The translations under genes were made by a program, and so were the position numbers. This document shows positions 10,636 to 17,347 of a stretch of DNA of 64,000 nt, piece after piece. Each line of letters starts with the position of its first letter. The first letter of the stretch is position 1. The stretch is from Kitasatospora aureofaciens (lineage in GTDB: Bacteria > Actinomycetota > Actinomycetes > Streptomycetales > Streptomycetaceae): the NCBI RefSeq assembly GCF_019192735.1, contig NZ_JAHTKP010000007.1:185901-249900 (forward strand). Reading direction: 5' to 3'. The notes beneath the pieces are model-generated. The model was not told the origin of the DNA and did not search any database. It saw only the letters and a list, made by a program, of their open reading frames with translations.

Positions 10636-10652
10636 GTTCTCGGCCATCAAAA

Positions 10653-10691
10653 CGGCCGGTCAACTCGACATGGTGTCGGGTTGACCGGCCG
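10653..10691. terminator. hairpin terminator downstream of tRNA-Leu
   Basis: 18-base arms (CGGCCGGTCAACTCGACA; one G-T pair) around TGG, starting 21 bases past the 3' end of the minus-strand tRNA-Leu. Probably the tRNA terminator. Confidence 0.75.
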
Positions 10692-10712
10692 AATTGGGTC
10701 GGTTGACCTATG

Positions 10713-10796
10713 TGCGCGAGGGGGGAGTTGAACCCCCACGCCCTTTCGGGCACTGGAACCTGAATCCAGCGCGTCTGCCTATTCCGCCACCCGCGC
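10713..10796 (-). tRNA. tRNA-Leu (anticodon CAG)
   Basis: The minus strand folds as a class II tRNA: acceptor GCGCGGG pairs with CTCGCGC, the discriminator is A, D-arm GCGGAATAGGCAGACGC, anticodon arm CTGGA-TTCAGGT-TCCAG with CAG in the loop, a long variable arm TGCCCGAAAGGGCG, and T-arm GGGGGTTCAACTCCCCC. It reads CUG, the dominant Leu codon of this genome. CCA is not encoded. Confidence 0.95.
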
Positions 10797-10854
10797 ATCT
10801 GGGTGATGGGTAAATAGTAGACCATCGGGAGGGGCGCTTCTGACCACCCCCGGG

Positions 10855-11055
10855 CTACGCCGGGAAGTCGCCCTCGCGGACGGCGGCGACGAAGGCCTCC
10901 CAGGCCGGGGCAGGGAAGACGAGGGCGGGGCCGGACGGGTCCTTGGAGTCACGCACCGGGACGACGCCGGGGAATCCGGGGGCTACCTCGATGCAGTTGC
11001 CGCCGCTGTAGCTGCTCTTTCGCCAGGCGGTCGCGGCGAGCTCGTTCCTCGTCAT
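10855..11055 (-). CDS. DUF397 domain protein
   Basis: 66 residues with the family signature WRKSSYSGGNCIEVA, VPVRDSKDPSGPALVF and a W-F-VAAVREGDF end. AAGGG seven bases upstream supports the ATG at 11055 rather than one at 11076. DUF397 proteins are streptomycete-specific partners of XRE/DUF5753 regulators encoded just upstream, as in the bldB/abaA-like and WhiJ-type systems. Here the upstream regulator is only a fragment, so this gene is probably orphaned. Confidence 0.88.
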   Translation of the reverse strand: MTRNELAATAWRKSSYSGGNCIEVAPGFPGVVPVRDSKDPSGPALVFPAPAWEAFVAAVREGDFPA

Positions 11056-11205
11056 CTCTGAACCCTTCCAGCGCATCGGCGATCAGCGCGAGCGAGTCGG
11101 CCGCTGAGAGTGCCTCCTCGTGGAGCAGATCATAGCTGCGGCGATGCCTCGCCACGATCTCCGGATCATCACTGGAATGCCCGCGATCGAGGCTCTCGGA
11201 GTACA
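11056..11205 (-). pseudogene. C-terminal remnant of an XRE/DUF5753 regulator
   Basis: The minus strand just upstream of the DUF397 gene encodes a segment resembling the end of DUF5753 regulators: SSDDPEIVARHRRSYDLLHE followed by EALSAADSLALIADALEG. The helix-turn-helix domain and most of DUF5753 are absent. Beyond about 11205 this strand is only the antisense of the ATPase fragment. The frame also runs on into the DUF397 gene without a native stop, suggesting a further indel. Boundaries are approximate. Confidence 0.55.
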
Positions 11206-11515
11206 TCTTCGCCAACGCCGTCCAGCACTCCGACGCCCCCGCCGACCGGCTCGTCGAGATCCGCTTCTCGCTCGTCAACACCCACCTCCGCCTCGAAGTC
11301 CACGACGCCGGCACCGGCCGCCCGTCCCTCCGCCCCTCCTCCCCCCCCAGGACGAGAACGGGCGCGGCCTGTTCATCGTCAACGAGCTTGCCGAGCGTTG
11401 GGGTTGCTGCCCGCGTGCAGGCGGGATCGGCAAGTTCGTGTGGGCCCTGATCGCCCCCGCGCCCGGCTTCACCGACCTCATCTTCGGCAACGCCCCGACC
11501 GTCCTCGCCGTCTGA
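11196..11515 (+). pseudogene. truncated, frameshifted RsbW-like ATP-binding protein
   Basis: The plus strand carries the HATPase (GHKL) N-box as SEYIFANAVQHSDAP, then LRLEVHDAGTGRPS, then after a frame change DENGRGLFIVNELAERWG and FVWALIAPA to a stop at 11515. The two halves are in different frames, and the switch falls in a run of eight Cs (11341-11348); nine would restore the frame. The N-terminal third of the usual 140-residue protein is missing. Such ATPase genes normally sit divergent from XRE/DUF397 pairs, which fits this location. Confidence 0.6.
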
Positions 11516-11527
11516 AGGTAAGCCCCG

Positions 11528-12094
11528 ATGCAATCGCCCTCCCCCGTCACCATCGCCCGGCACGCGTTCGACACCGGCGCCACCCCCGCCGAGGTCTACA
11601 CCACCCTCGCCCGCCGCACCCGCGAACCCGCCGGCTCCGCCCGCGCCGTCTGCCGCGCCCTCGGCATCCCCGCCGACGAGACGTCCTGCCGCCTCGACGA
11701 CTGCTTCGACGCCCTGCTCGCCAACGCCCGCCCCGGCGGCGAGGCCGACACCGGCGAACTCCTCGAAGCGCTCGGCGTGTTCGACGTCCCCAAGTCCCTG
11801 GACGCCCACGACCTGGCCGTCGTCGACCAGTTCCTCGCTGCCATCGACGCCATGGGCGGCATCCGCGCCGGCCACCAGCACGGCCTCACCCGCTGGTTCG
11901 TCACCGGCAACCTGACCGCCGCGTTCCTCTCCCTCGCCGCCACCCAGCCCCGCCCCGGCACCGGCGACCCCACCCACTACTGGACGGCCCTGATCACGGC
12001 CGGGGAACTCCTCGCCTCCCGCACGCCGCCCGACCCCCGCATCAAGCCCGCCCTGGACCGCTGCCGCGAGCGCGCGCGAACCACCCAGCCGTGA
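11528..12094 (+). CDS. hypothetical protein (188 aa)
   Basis: A soluble, mainly helical protein starting MQSPSPVTIARHAFDTGATP with features such as RAVCRALGIPADE, DLAVVDQFLAAIDAMGG and HYWTALITAGELLASR. GAAGG lies 10 bases before the ATG, 12 bases after the broken ATPase gene. I do not recognise a family. By context it belongs to the XRE/DUF397/ATPase type of cassette and may have been co-transcribed with the ATPase. It appears intact. Confidence 0.65.
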   Translation: MQSPSPVTIARHAFDTGATPAEVYTTLARRTREPAGSARAVCRALGIPADETSCRLDDCFDALLANARPGGEADTGELLEALGVFDVPKSLDAHDLAVVDQFLAAIDAMGGIRAGHQHGLTRWFVTGNLTAAFLSLAATQPRPGTGDPTHYWTALITAGELLASRTPPDPRIKPALDRCRERARTTQP

Positions 12095-12105
12095 CACACA
12101 GCTGC

Positions 12106-12138
12106 GCGCAGGAAGTCGACCCAGCCGACTTCCTGCGC
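12106..12138. repeat. dispersed hairpin, copy B (terminator)
   Basis: Perfect 13-base arms GCGCAGGAAGTCG / CGACTTCCTGCGC around a 7-base loop, 12 bases after the 188-residue gene. It shares its stem with copies A and C. Confidence 0.7.
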
Positions 12139-12371
12139 AGGGGCAGCCCGCCTCACCCGGGATACTGAGCCCAACAACCCAGCACGACTGGCCCGTTGGG
12201 GGAACCGTGTTCCACGCTCCTCGCCCGCACGACTTCCACCTCCCCACCCCTCGCGAGACCTCCGAGACACCGTCGCCGACCTCGTTCTCCGTCCACCGAC
12301 CGCGTTCTGAGGTTCACCCCAAGGTGGGGTTTGACTCAACGAACTACCGTCCGGCTGCCGAGAAGCCAACG
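12139..12371. other. intergenic region without recognisable gene
   Basis: The gap between the 188-residue gene and the convergent hydrolase gene. It contains a weak CCCCAAGGTGGGG hairpin near 12318. No frame has convincing protein character and no RNA gene is seen. Confidence 0.5.
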
Positions 12372-12400
12372 GGGGCGGCGGCGCTGAGGGCCGCCGCCCC
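12372..12400. terminator. hairpin terminator of the alpha/beta hydrolase gene
   Basis: 11-base GC arms GGGGCGGCGGC / GCCGCCGCCCC with a 7-base loop, 23 bases past the stop of the minus-strand hydrolase. Confidence 0.65.
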
Positions 12401-12423
12401 GCCGCACTCCGCTCATACGATGC

Positions 12424-13206
12424 TCACACGGTCGCGAGGAACTCCCGCACGGCGTCCCCGAATTCGACGGGGGCGGTGGTGACGAGCAGGTGGTCGGCGT
12501 CCAGCTCCGCCAGCACCGTGCCGGGGCGGCCAGTGATCATGGCCTCGACCTGCTCGGCGGGGATGACCCCGTTGGTCGCCCGGATCAGCAGGGCGGGGCA
12601 GCTGCTGCCTGTCCAGTCCGCCCGGTGGTCGCCATGCACCTGCTCCTCCGAGTCGTACATGTCCTGCGGGTGGAACGGCAGCCGCCAGCTTCCGTCGTGG
12701 CTCTCGCGCAGCCGGTCGGCGAAGTACGGAGCGGCGGGGCCGAGTCCGGCAACGAGCGCGTCGCGCGTGGGCGCGTCGTAGGGCATCTCAAGGACGAAGC
12801 TCAGCGGGTTCGGCCCCTCCAGTCCGAACACCACGGGCGCGTCCACGTTGACGAGCGCGCCGACCCGCTCGGGGTGGCGGGCCGCGAACTGGTAGGCGTT
12901 GATGCCCCCGAGGGAGTGGCCGAGCAGCACGACGCGGTCGAGCCCGAGGTGGTCCAGCAGCGCCAGGACGTCGGCCAGGTATCCCTCCCGCGAGTAGTCC
13001 CCGGCCCGGTCCGAATCGCCGTGTCCCCGCTGGTCGAGGGCGATCACCCGCCACTCACCGCCCAGCGACGCGGCGAGCTGCGCGAACATGGCCCCTTCCC
13101 CCAGATGCCCGTGCAGCGCGACGAGCGGACGGCCGGTGCCGCCGAAGTCGAGGTAGGAGAGCCGGCGGCCGTCGATGGTCAGTTCGGAACGGATGGCGTC
13201 GTTCAT
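12424..13206 (-). CDS. alpha/beta hydrolase (esterase/lactonase type)
   Basis: 260 residues, ATG at 13206 after AGGGGGAA. Fold landmarks: LHGHLGEGAMF (oxyanion loop, residues 31-41), DQRGHGDSDR (59-67), nucleophile elbow GHSLGG with Ser98, and catalytic His239 in LDADHLL. The acid is probably Asp122 in NVDAP, since the usual position after strand 7 is Asn212. Size and layout are typical of small cytoplasmic hydrolases; substrate unknown. A promoter is visible upstream at 13240-13269 and a terminator downstream. Confidence 0.9.
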   Translation of the reverse strand: MNDAIRSELTIDGRRLSYLDFGGTGRPLVALHGHLGEGAMFAQLAASLGGEWRVIALDQRGHGDSDRAGDYSREGYLADVLALLDHLGLDRVVLLGHSLGGINAYQFAARHPERVGALVNVDAPVVFGLEGPNPLSFVLEMPYDAPTRDALVAGLGPAAPYFADRLRESHDGSWRLPFHPQDMYDSEEQVHGDHRADWTGSSCPALLIRATNGVIPAEQVEAMITGRPGTVLAELDADHLLVTTAPVEFGDAVREFLATV

Positions 13207-13239
13207 CGCTGTTCCCCCTGTGGAGTGGCTGACGAGAAG

Positions 13240-13269
13240 ACCATATCCAGAACTCAGACGTACGTGCAA
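13240..13269 (-). promoter_or_regulatory. housekeeping-type promoter for the hydrolase gene
   Basis: On the minus strand, TTGCAC (-35) and TATGGT (-10) are separated by 18 bases. This places transcription start about 27 bases before the ATG. The local drop in GC content supports it. Confidence 0.5.
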
Positions 13270-13305
13270 TACAAACGTCCAAGACGCTCGTCCGTCCCGT
13301 GGGCG

Positions 13306-13336
13306 GCGCAGGAAGTCGGCCGGTCCGACTTCCCGC
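13306..13336. repeat. dispersed hairpin, copy C
   Basis: Left arm GCGCAGGAAGTCGG pairs with CCGACTTCCCGC with one mismatch near the base. It follows directly after the stop of the GlxA-like remnant and has the same stem as copies A and B. Confidence 0.65.
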
Positions 13337-13450
13337 TCAACCCCTCCGCGCCACGGTGAAGTACTCGTACAGGCACAGGTCAATCCCGGCGGCGGCCCCG
13401 GCGGAGGTCCACAGGCCACCGCCGCCGGTGAACAGCACCTCCGGGTCGGC
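13337..13450 (-). pseudogene. remnant of a GlxA-type (DJ-1/PfpI) AraC-family regulator
   Basis: About 37 codons reading DPEVLFTGGGGLWTSAGAAA then GIDLCLYEYF and a stop. This matches the conserved end of the DJ-1/PfpI domain in GlxA-family regulators, where a Cys/Ala nucleophile loop is followed by SAG.AAGIDLCL. The AraC DNA-binding half and the domain start are gone. The next gene upstream begins its stop codon 6 bases away, so this is a tail fragment. Confidence 0.55.
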
Positions 13451-13455
13451 AACCC

Positions 13456-13986
13456 TCAGCCGGTGATCAGCGGCTCGTAGGCGCAGCCCTCCTCGGCGTT
13501 GAGGAGGACGTAGGCGCGGCCGGGGCCGGTGGCGACCTCGCGGAGGCGGGTGAGGGCCTCCGCCTCGGTGGGGAGGTCCAGGCCGAGGGCGCGGGCGGCG
13601 GCGTCGCGGTCGGCGTACAGGTCCGGCTCGTCCTCCAGGTACTGCTCGGCGGCCTCGGCGCTCTCCTCCGCGGTGAGGTTGCGGCAGTCGCGCCACCAGG
13701 GCACGGTGAGCAGCAGCCGGACCAGCTCGCGGAAGTCGAGGGCCATGAGCGCCGCGCCGCCCTCGGAGTCGGCGTACAGGACGGGACGCGCCTCGCCCAA
13801 CTCGGTTTCGCCGCAGAAGAAGAAGGTGCCGCCCGCGCCGTCCTTGGCCACCGGCTCCAGGGGTTCGCCGGAGGCGAGGACGACCTCCTCGACGTGCGGG
13901 TAGTGCTCCAGGTCGAAGTCCCCCGGCCAGAGCAGGTAGTCGAGGGCGGCGGGGTTGGCGCGGATGGCGGCGAGCAGCGACGTCAT
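13456..13986 (-). CDS. hypothetical cytoplasmic protein (176 aa)
   Basis: The ATG at 13986 follows AGGGTGG. The protein begins MTSLLAAIRANPAALDYLLW and is acidic, with aromatic patches (LLLTVPWWRDCRNLT, YLEDEPDLYADRDAAARALG) and a GPGRAYVLLNAEEGCAYEPL end. It has no membrane segment, signal peptide or metal motif. Overall look and size recall SMI1/KNR4 (SUKH)-like proteins, but I cannot confirm that. Composition is normal for the region. Neighbours give no functional clue. Confidence 0.7.
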   Translation of the reverse strand: MTSLLAAIRANPAALDYLLWPGDFDLEHYPHVEEVVLASGEPLEPVAKDGAGGTFFFCGETELGEARPVLYADSEGGAALMALDFRELVRLLLTVPWWRDCRNLTAEESAEAAEQYLEDEPDLYADRDAAARALGLDLPTEAEALTRLREVATGPGRAYVLLNAEEGCAYEPLITG

Positions 13987-14018
13987 GGCGGCCACCCTAA
14001 CCGGCACCTGCGGCAGGG

Positions 14019-14810
14019 TCAGGACGCCAGCCGCTCGGCGAGGAAGTCCTCCCAGGTGCGGTGGCCCTGCTCGGCACCGGCGAGGGTGAGGTTGGCGCCC
14101 GAACGGTAGGCGCGGCCGACCTTGCCGGGCACCCGGACGGGCAGGTGCGGGCGGGTGCGGCCGAGCGCGCGCAGGTAACCGCGGGTCAGCTCGCCCATGG
14201 CGTACACCTCGGGGCCGGCCAGGTCGGGGACCAGGCCCGCGGGCTCGTTGAGGGCCAACTCGACCAGCCGGGCGGCGACTTCGCGCGCGTCGACGGGCTG
14301 CCAGCGGACGCCGCCGGGGACGGGGACGAGCGGCAGCTTCGCCATCTTCTCGACCACGGTGAGCGCCAGGTCGTGGAACTGGGCGGCGCGCAGGATCGTG
14401 TACGGCACGCCGGAGTCGGCGACCGCCTCCTCTGCAACGTGCTTGGCGCGGAAGTAGCCGAGCGGGATGCGGTCGGCGCCGATCACCGAGATGTAGACGA
14501 GGTGCCGCACCCCGGCCCGGCGGGCCGCCGCGACGAGGGTGCGGGTGGCGGCGTCGTCGCCCTTGGGGCCACCCGCGAGGTGCAGGACGGTGTCGACGCC
14601 CTCCAGCGCGTCCGCCAGACCGGTCGCGTCGCCGAGCAGGTCGCAGCGCACGTACGTCACACCGTCGGCGGCCTCGGAGGCGCCGTCGGCGGCAGCGCCG
14701 CCGTGTCGGCTGAGGACGCGGACGTCCCGCCCGGCGGCGCGCAGCAGCGGGACGACGTGGCGGCCGAGGGTCCCGGTGCCGCCGGTCACGAGTACGGGGG
14801 TGTTCGTCAC
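14019..14810 (-). CDS. NAD(P)-binding epimerase/NmrA-like protein, ECF41 partner
   Basis: 263 residues from a GTG preceded by GGAGACTCTC. Rossmann motif VLVTGGTGTLGRHV at the N-terminus; also TVLHLAGG, HLVYISVIGADRIPLGYFRA and the second-half motif DAREVAARLVELAL, as in atypical SDR/NmrA epimerases that lack the YxxxK dyad. It is divergent from the ECF41 sigma-factor gene. ECF41 factors are paired with carboxymuconolactone decarboxylases, oxidoreductases or epimerases, and this is the epimerase/oxidoreductase class. A matching promoter is at 14899-14925. The reaction is unknown. Confidence 0.9.
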   Translation of the reverse strand: MTNTPVLVTGGTGTLGRHVVPLLRAAGRDVRVLSRHGGAAADGASEAADGVTYVRCDLLGDATGLADALEGVDTVLHLAGGPKGDDAATRTLVAAARRAGVRHLVYISVIGADRIPLGYFRAKHVAEEAVADSGVPYTILRAAQFHDLALTVVEKMAKLPLVPVPGGVRWQPVDAREVAARLVELALNEPAGLVPDLAGPEVYAMGELTRGYLRALGRTRPHLPVRVPGKVGRAYRSGANLTLAGAEQGHRTWEDFLAERLAS

Positions 14811-14898
14811 GAGAGTCTCCGATTCGTCCGGGCCACAGCCGGCCCGGGAGTTGATCTCCGGGCCACAGCGGCTAGGTTGCGTGTGCCTCTGCTGCTCT

Positions 14899-14925
14899 GA
14901 CCCACGGCGACGAAGGAATGTGACA
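14899..14925 (-). promoter_or_regulatory. putative ECF41-dependent promoter for the epimerase gene
   Basis: The minus strand has TGTCACA at 14925-14919, then 16 bases, then GGTC. From memory, ECF41 promoters are TGTCACA - N16 - CGTC, so the -35 matches exactly and the -10 in three of four bases. It points to the epimerase gene, with a leader of about 80 bases, and overlaps the leader of the sigma gene itself. Confidence 0.5.
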
Positions 14926-14927
14926 CG

Positions 14928-15842
14928 GTGGACGAGAACGTTGTGCCGGCCGGACGGACCGCCCTCTTCGAGGAGCACCGGGCCCATCTGCGCGCCGTCG
15001 CGTACCGGATGCTCGGCTCGCTCGCCGAGGCCGAGGACGCCGTCCAGGAGGCGTGGCTGCGGTACGACCGCACCGACACGAACGAGGTGTCGAACCTCGG
15101 CGGCTGGCTGACCACGGTGGTCTCGCGGATCTGCCTGAACCTGCTCCGCTCGCGCGCGCAACGGCGGGAGGAGCCGCTGGACGCGGGACCGTCGGGCGAG
15201 CCGCGCATCCCGGACCCGGTGATCGGGCCGGCGGGGGTGGTGGACCCCGAGCAGGAGGTGATGCTCGCGGACTCCGTCGGACTGGCGCTGATGGTGGTGA
15301 TGGAGTCGCTGTCGCCGGCCGAGCGGGTCGCGTTCGTGCTGCACGACATGTTCGCGGTGCCGTTCGAGGAGATCGCCCCGCTGATCGAGAAGACCGCCGC
15401 CGCGACCCGTCAGCTGGCCAGCCGGGCCCGCCGCCGGGTGCAGGGGCAGGCGCCGGCGCCCGACAAGGACCTCTCCCGCCAGCGGGAGGCGGTGGACGCG
15501 TTCTTCGCGGCGGCCCGCAACGGCGACCTCGACGCGCTGGTGGCCGTGCTCGACCCGAACGTGGTGCTGCGCTCGGACGGCGGCGCCCTGCGCGCCCGGC
15601 ACTCGGTCGTGTTCGCGGGGGCCGCCACGGTGGCCGGCCAGGCCGTGCTGTGGGGCAAGCTGTCGCCGTTCGCCCGCCCGGCGCTGATCAACGGCACGGC
15701 GGGCGCGGTGGTGATCGGCCCCAACGGGAAGCCGCTGTCCGTCATGGCGTTCACGGTCGTGGCGGGCGCGATCGCCACGATCGAGGTGCTCACCGACCCG
15801 GAGCGCCTGAACGCGCTCGACCTCTCGCTCTTCGACGCCTGA
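14928..15842 (+). CDS. ECF41 RNA polymerase sigma factor with SnoaL-like C-terminal domain
   Basis: 304 residues. Region 2: FEEHRAHLRAVAYRMLGSLA and AEDAVQEAWLRY; region 4: LSPAERVAFVLHDMFAVPFE then IAPLIEKTAAATRQLASRAR. The SnoaL/NTF2-like extension follows from about residue 185, with DAFFAAARNGDLDALVAVLD, then SDGGALRARH in place of the family DGGGK motif and DPERLNAL in place of NPDKL. The extension acts as a built-in anti-sigma/core-contact module, so no anti-sigma gene is needed. GTG start; the upstream ATG runs straight into TGA. SigJ-like annotations refer to the same group. Confidence 0.93.
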   Translation: MDENVVPAGRTALFEEHRAHLRAVAYRMLGSLAEAEDAVQEAWLRYDRTDTNEVSNLGGWLTTVVSRICLNLLRSRAQRREEPLDAGPSGEPRIPDPVIGPAGVVDPEQEVMLADSVGLALMVVMESLSPAERVAFVLHDMFAVPFEEIAPLIEKTAAATRQLASRARRRVQGQAPAPDKDLSRQREAVDAFFAAARNGDLDALVAVLDPNVVLRSDGGALRARHSVVFAGAATVAGQAVLWGKLSPFARPALINGTAGAVVIGPNGKPLSVMAFTVVAGAIATIEVLTDPERLNALDLSLFDA

Positions 15843-15865
15843 AACGCCTGAGCGCCTACGGAACA

Positions 15866-15895
15866 GCGGGCGCGCTCCCCGGGGAGCGCGCCCGC
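15866..15895. terminator. bidirectional hairpin terminator
   Basis: A perfect 30-base palindrome with 15-base arms (GCGGGCGCGCTCCCC and its complement) between the convergent sigma-factor and DinB genes. Confidence 0.8.
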
Positions 15896-15904
15896 CTCCC
15901 CAGG

Positions 15905-16423
15905 TCAACGCCCGACCGCACCGTCCAGTTGCTCGCGGATGATGTCCGCGTGCCCGGCGTGCCGCCCGGTCTCCTCGATCATGTGGACGAGCACCCACCG
16001 CATCGACGGCGCCTCGCCGTCCGGCCGCAGCGAGCGCACCCCCGGCCGGTCCAGCTCGGCCCCGACGGCGGCGGCCACGACGTTCGCCCGGGCGATCACG
16101 TCCCGGTACGCGGCGACCTCCTCCGCCACCGTGGCCCCGTCCAGCGGCACGTCGTCGGACTCCGCCGGCTTGTCCCCCACGCCCTGGTAGGCCCACTCGA
16201 ACCAGTGGAGCTCGACCAGGGTGAGGTGCCGGACCAGCCACAGCAGGCTGGTCCCGGAGGCGACGCCGGGCCGCCGCGCGTCCTCGTCCGAGACGCCGGC
16301 GAGCTTGCCGATCACGGCTTCGCGCAGGTAGTCGAGGAAGGTCAGCAGCGTGGTCGGCTCATCGGCGTTGACGCCGGGCGGACGGACATCGGAGCGCTTG
16401 AGCGGCGCGGTGTTCTCGGTCAC
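15905..16423 (-). CDS. DinB/DUF664 family protein (mycothiol-transferase-like fold)
   Basis: 172 residues. Typical DUF664 landmarks are TLLTFLDYLREAVIGKLAGV, SGTSLLWLVRHLTLVELHWF, MRWVLVHMIEETGRHAGHAD and IIREQLDG. Histidines at the start of helix 2 and in the HMIEETGRHAGHAD helix form the expected metal site. Members are four-helix metalloproteins, several of which transfer mycothiol to electrophiles. The start is the ATG at 16423. The specific substrate is unknown. Confidence 0.9.
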   Translation of the reverse strand: MTENTAPLKRSDVRPPGVNADEPTTLLTFLDYLREAVIGKLAGVSDEDARRPGVASGTSLLWLVRHLTLVELHWFEWAYQGVGDKPAESDDVPLDGATVAEEVAAYRDVIARANVVAAAVGAELDRPGVRSLRPDGEAPSMRWVLVHMIEETGRHAGHADIIREQLDGAVGR

Positions 16424-16461
16424 CGCGCCACTCTAGGGCCCGCGAAATACCTGAGGAACCG

Positions 16462-17037
16462 TCACCAGCCCTGGGCGGCGACCCAGTCGGCGAGGTGGCG
16501 GGCGCAGGTGTCGACGGACTCCTGCCAGGTGTGGACGGCGCCGGCGCCGGCCTCGTCGCTGACGTGCTTGACGAGGCGGACCGGGACGCCGGCGCGGAGG
16601 GCGACGGTGGCGACCGCGTAGCCCTCCATGTCGACCAGGTCGGCGTGCTCGGCGAGGCGGTCGCGGGCGGCCGGGTCGGAGACGAAGAGGTCGCCGGTGG
16701 CCAGGATCGGGCCGTCGCCCTTGGCGATCACCAGCGGGGCGCCGTAGCTGCGGCCGGTGAGGGCGAGCAGGGCGGGGCTGTCGAGGTCGTGCTGGATCAC
16801 CTGGGTGACGTGGTGGGTGCCCTCCCAGCCGGGGCGCAGCGCGCCGGCGGTGCCGAGGTTGATCACCTCGGCGGGCTTCTCGCCCTGGGCGAGGACGGTG
16901 GCGAGTGCGGCGGCGGCGTTGATCTTCCCTATCCCGGTGAGCAGCACGGGCAGCCGGTCGTCGAGGTGGGCGGCCTCCTCGCGGACGGCGACGACGAGCA
17001 GGGGGCGGTCGGGTGTGATCGTTCCAAGCAGGCGCAT
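16462..17037 (-). CDS. nucleoside phosphorylase-fold nucleosidase (MTA/SAH nucleosidase-like)
   Basis: 191 residues beginning MRLLGTITPDRPLLVVAVRE. Family landmarks: LLTGIGKINAAAALATVLA, VINLGTAGALRPG, GDLFVSDPAARDRLAEHADL, the active-site segment VDMEGYAVATVALRAGV and VKHVSDEAG. These match the PNP/UDP family, closest to methylthioadenosine/S-adenosylhomocysteine nucleosidases but short. The start at 17037 is preceded by GGGGA; ATGs 3 and 6 codons upstream are possible. It probably cleaves a purine thio-nucleoside in the methionine salvage or futalosine routes; exact substrate not certain. Confidence 0.85.
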   Translation of the reverse strand: MRLLGTITPDRPLLVVAVREEAAHLDDRLPVLLTGIGKINAAAALATVLAQGEKPAEVINLGTAGALRPGWEGTHHVTQVIQHDLDSPALLALTGRSYGAPLVIAKGDGPILATGDLFVSDPAARDRLAEHADLVDMEGYAVATVALRAGVPVRLVKHVSDEAGAGAVHTWQESVDTCARHLADWVAAQGW

Positions 17038-17347
17038 GGTCCCCATCGTACGGAGCACGGGCACGGACGCCCCGACGGCGACGGCCGGACGGGCGTCGCG
17101 CCCGCGTCACCACGACGACCCCGGGGAACCGCACAGGGTGCAACCCGCGTCGGACCGATCGCCACCCGCCTCCGCCCGGCAGAGCCCGGCGGACACGTGA
17201 AGACCGAGCGGAGGCGGCGGGCCCCAACTGTGCACGGCGAAGCTCAAGATCGGCGCAACTCGGGTGTGGCCGGGGGGACTGACGGCCATACTGCTGGCAT
17301 CGGCCGGACCCTCGACGACGGGCCGGCCCCAGGGGAGGATGAGGCGG
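17038..17347. other. intergenic region upstream of glnX
   Basis: A 310-base divergent spacer between the nucleosidase gene and glnX. No coding or RNA signal was recognised. It must hold the main promoter of the signalling cluster, but I see no convincing -35/-10 pair. Confidence 0.4.

Noticed and set aside
13337..13696. A 119-residue minus-strand gene covering the GlxA-like fragment
   Set aside because: Only the last 37 codons resemble a family; the rest is the out-of-frame shadow of the 176-residue gene.
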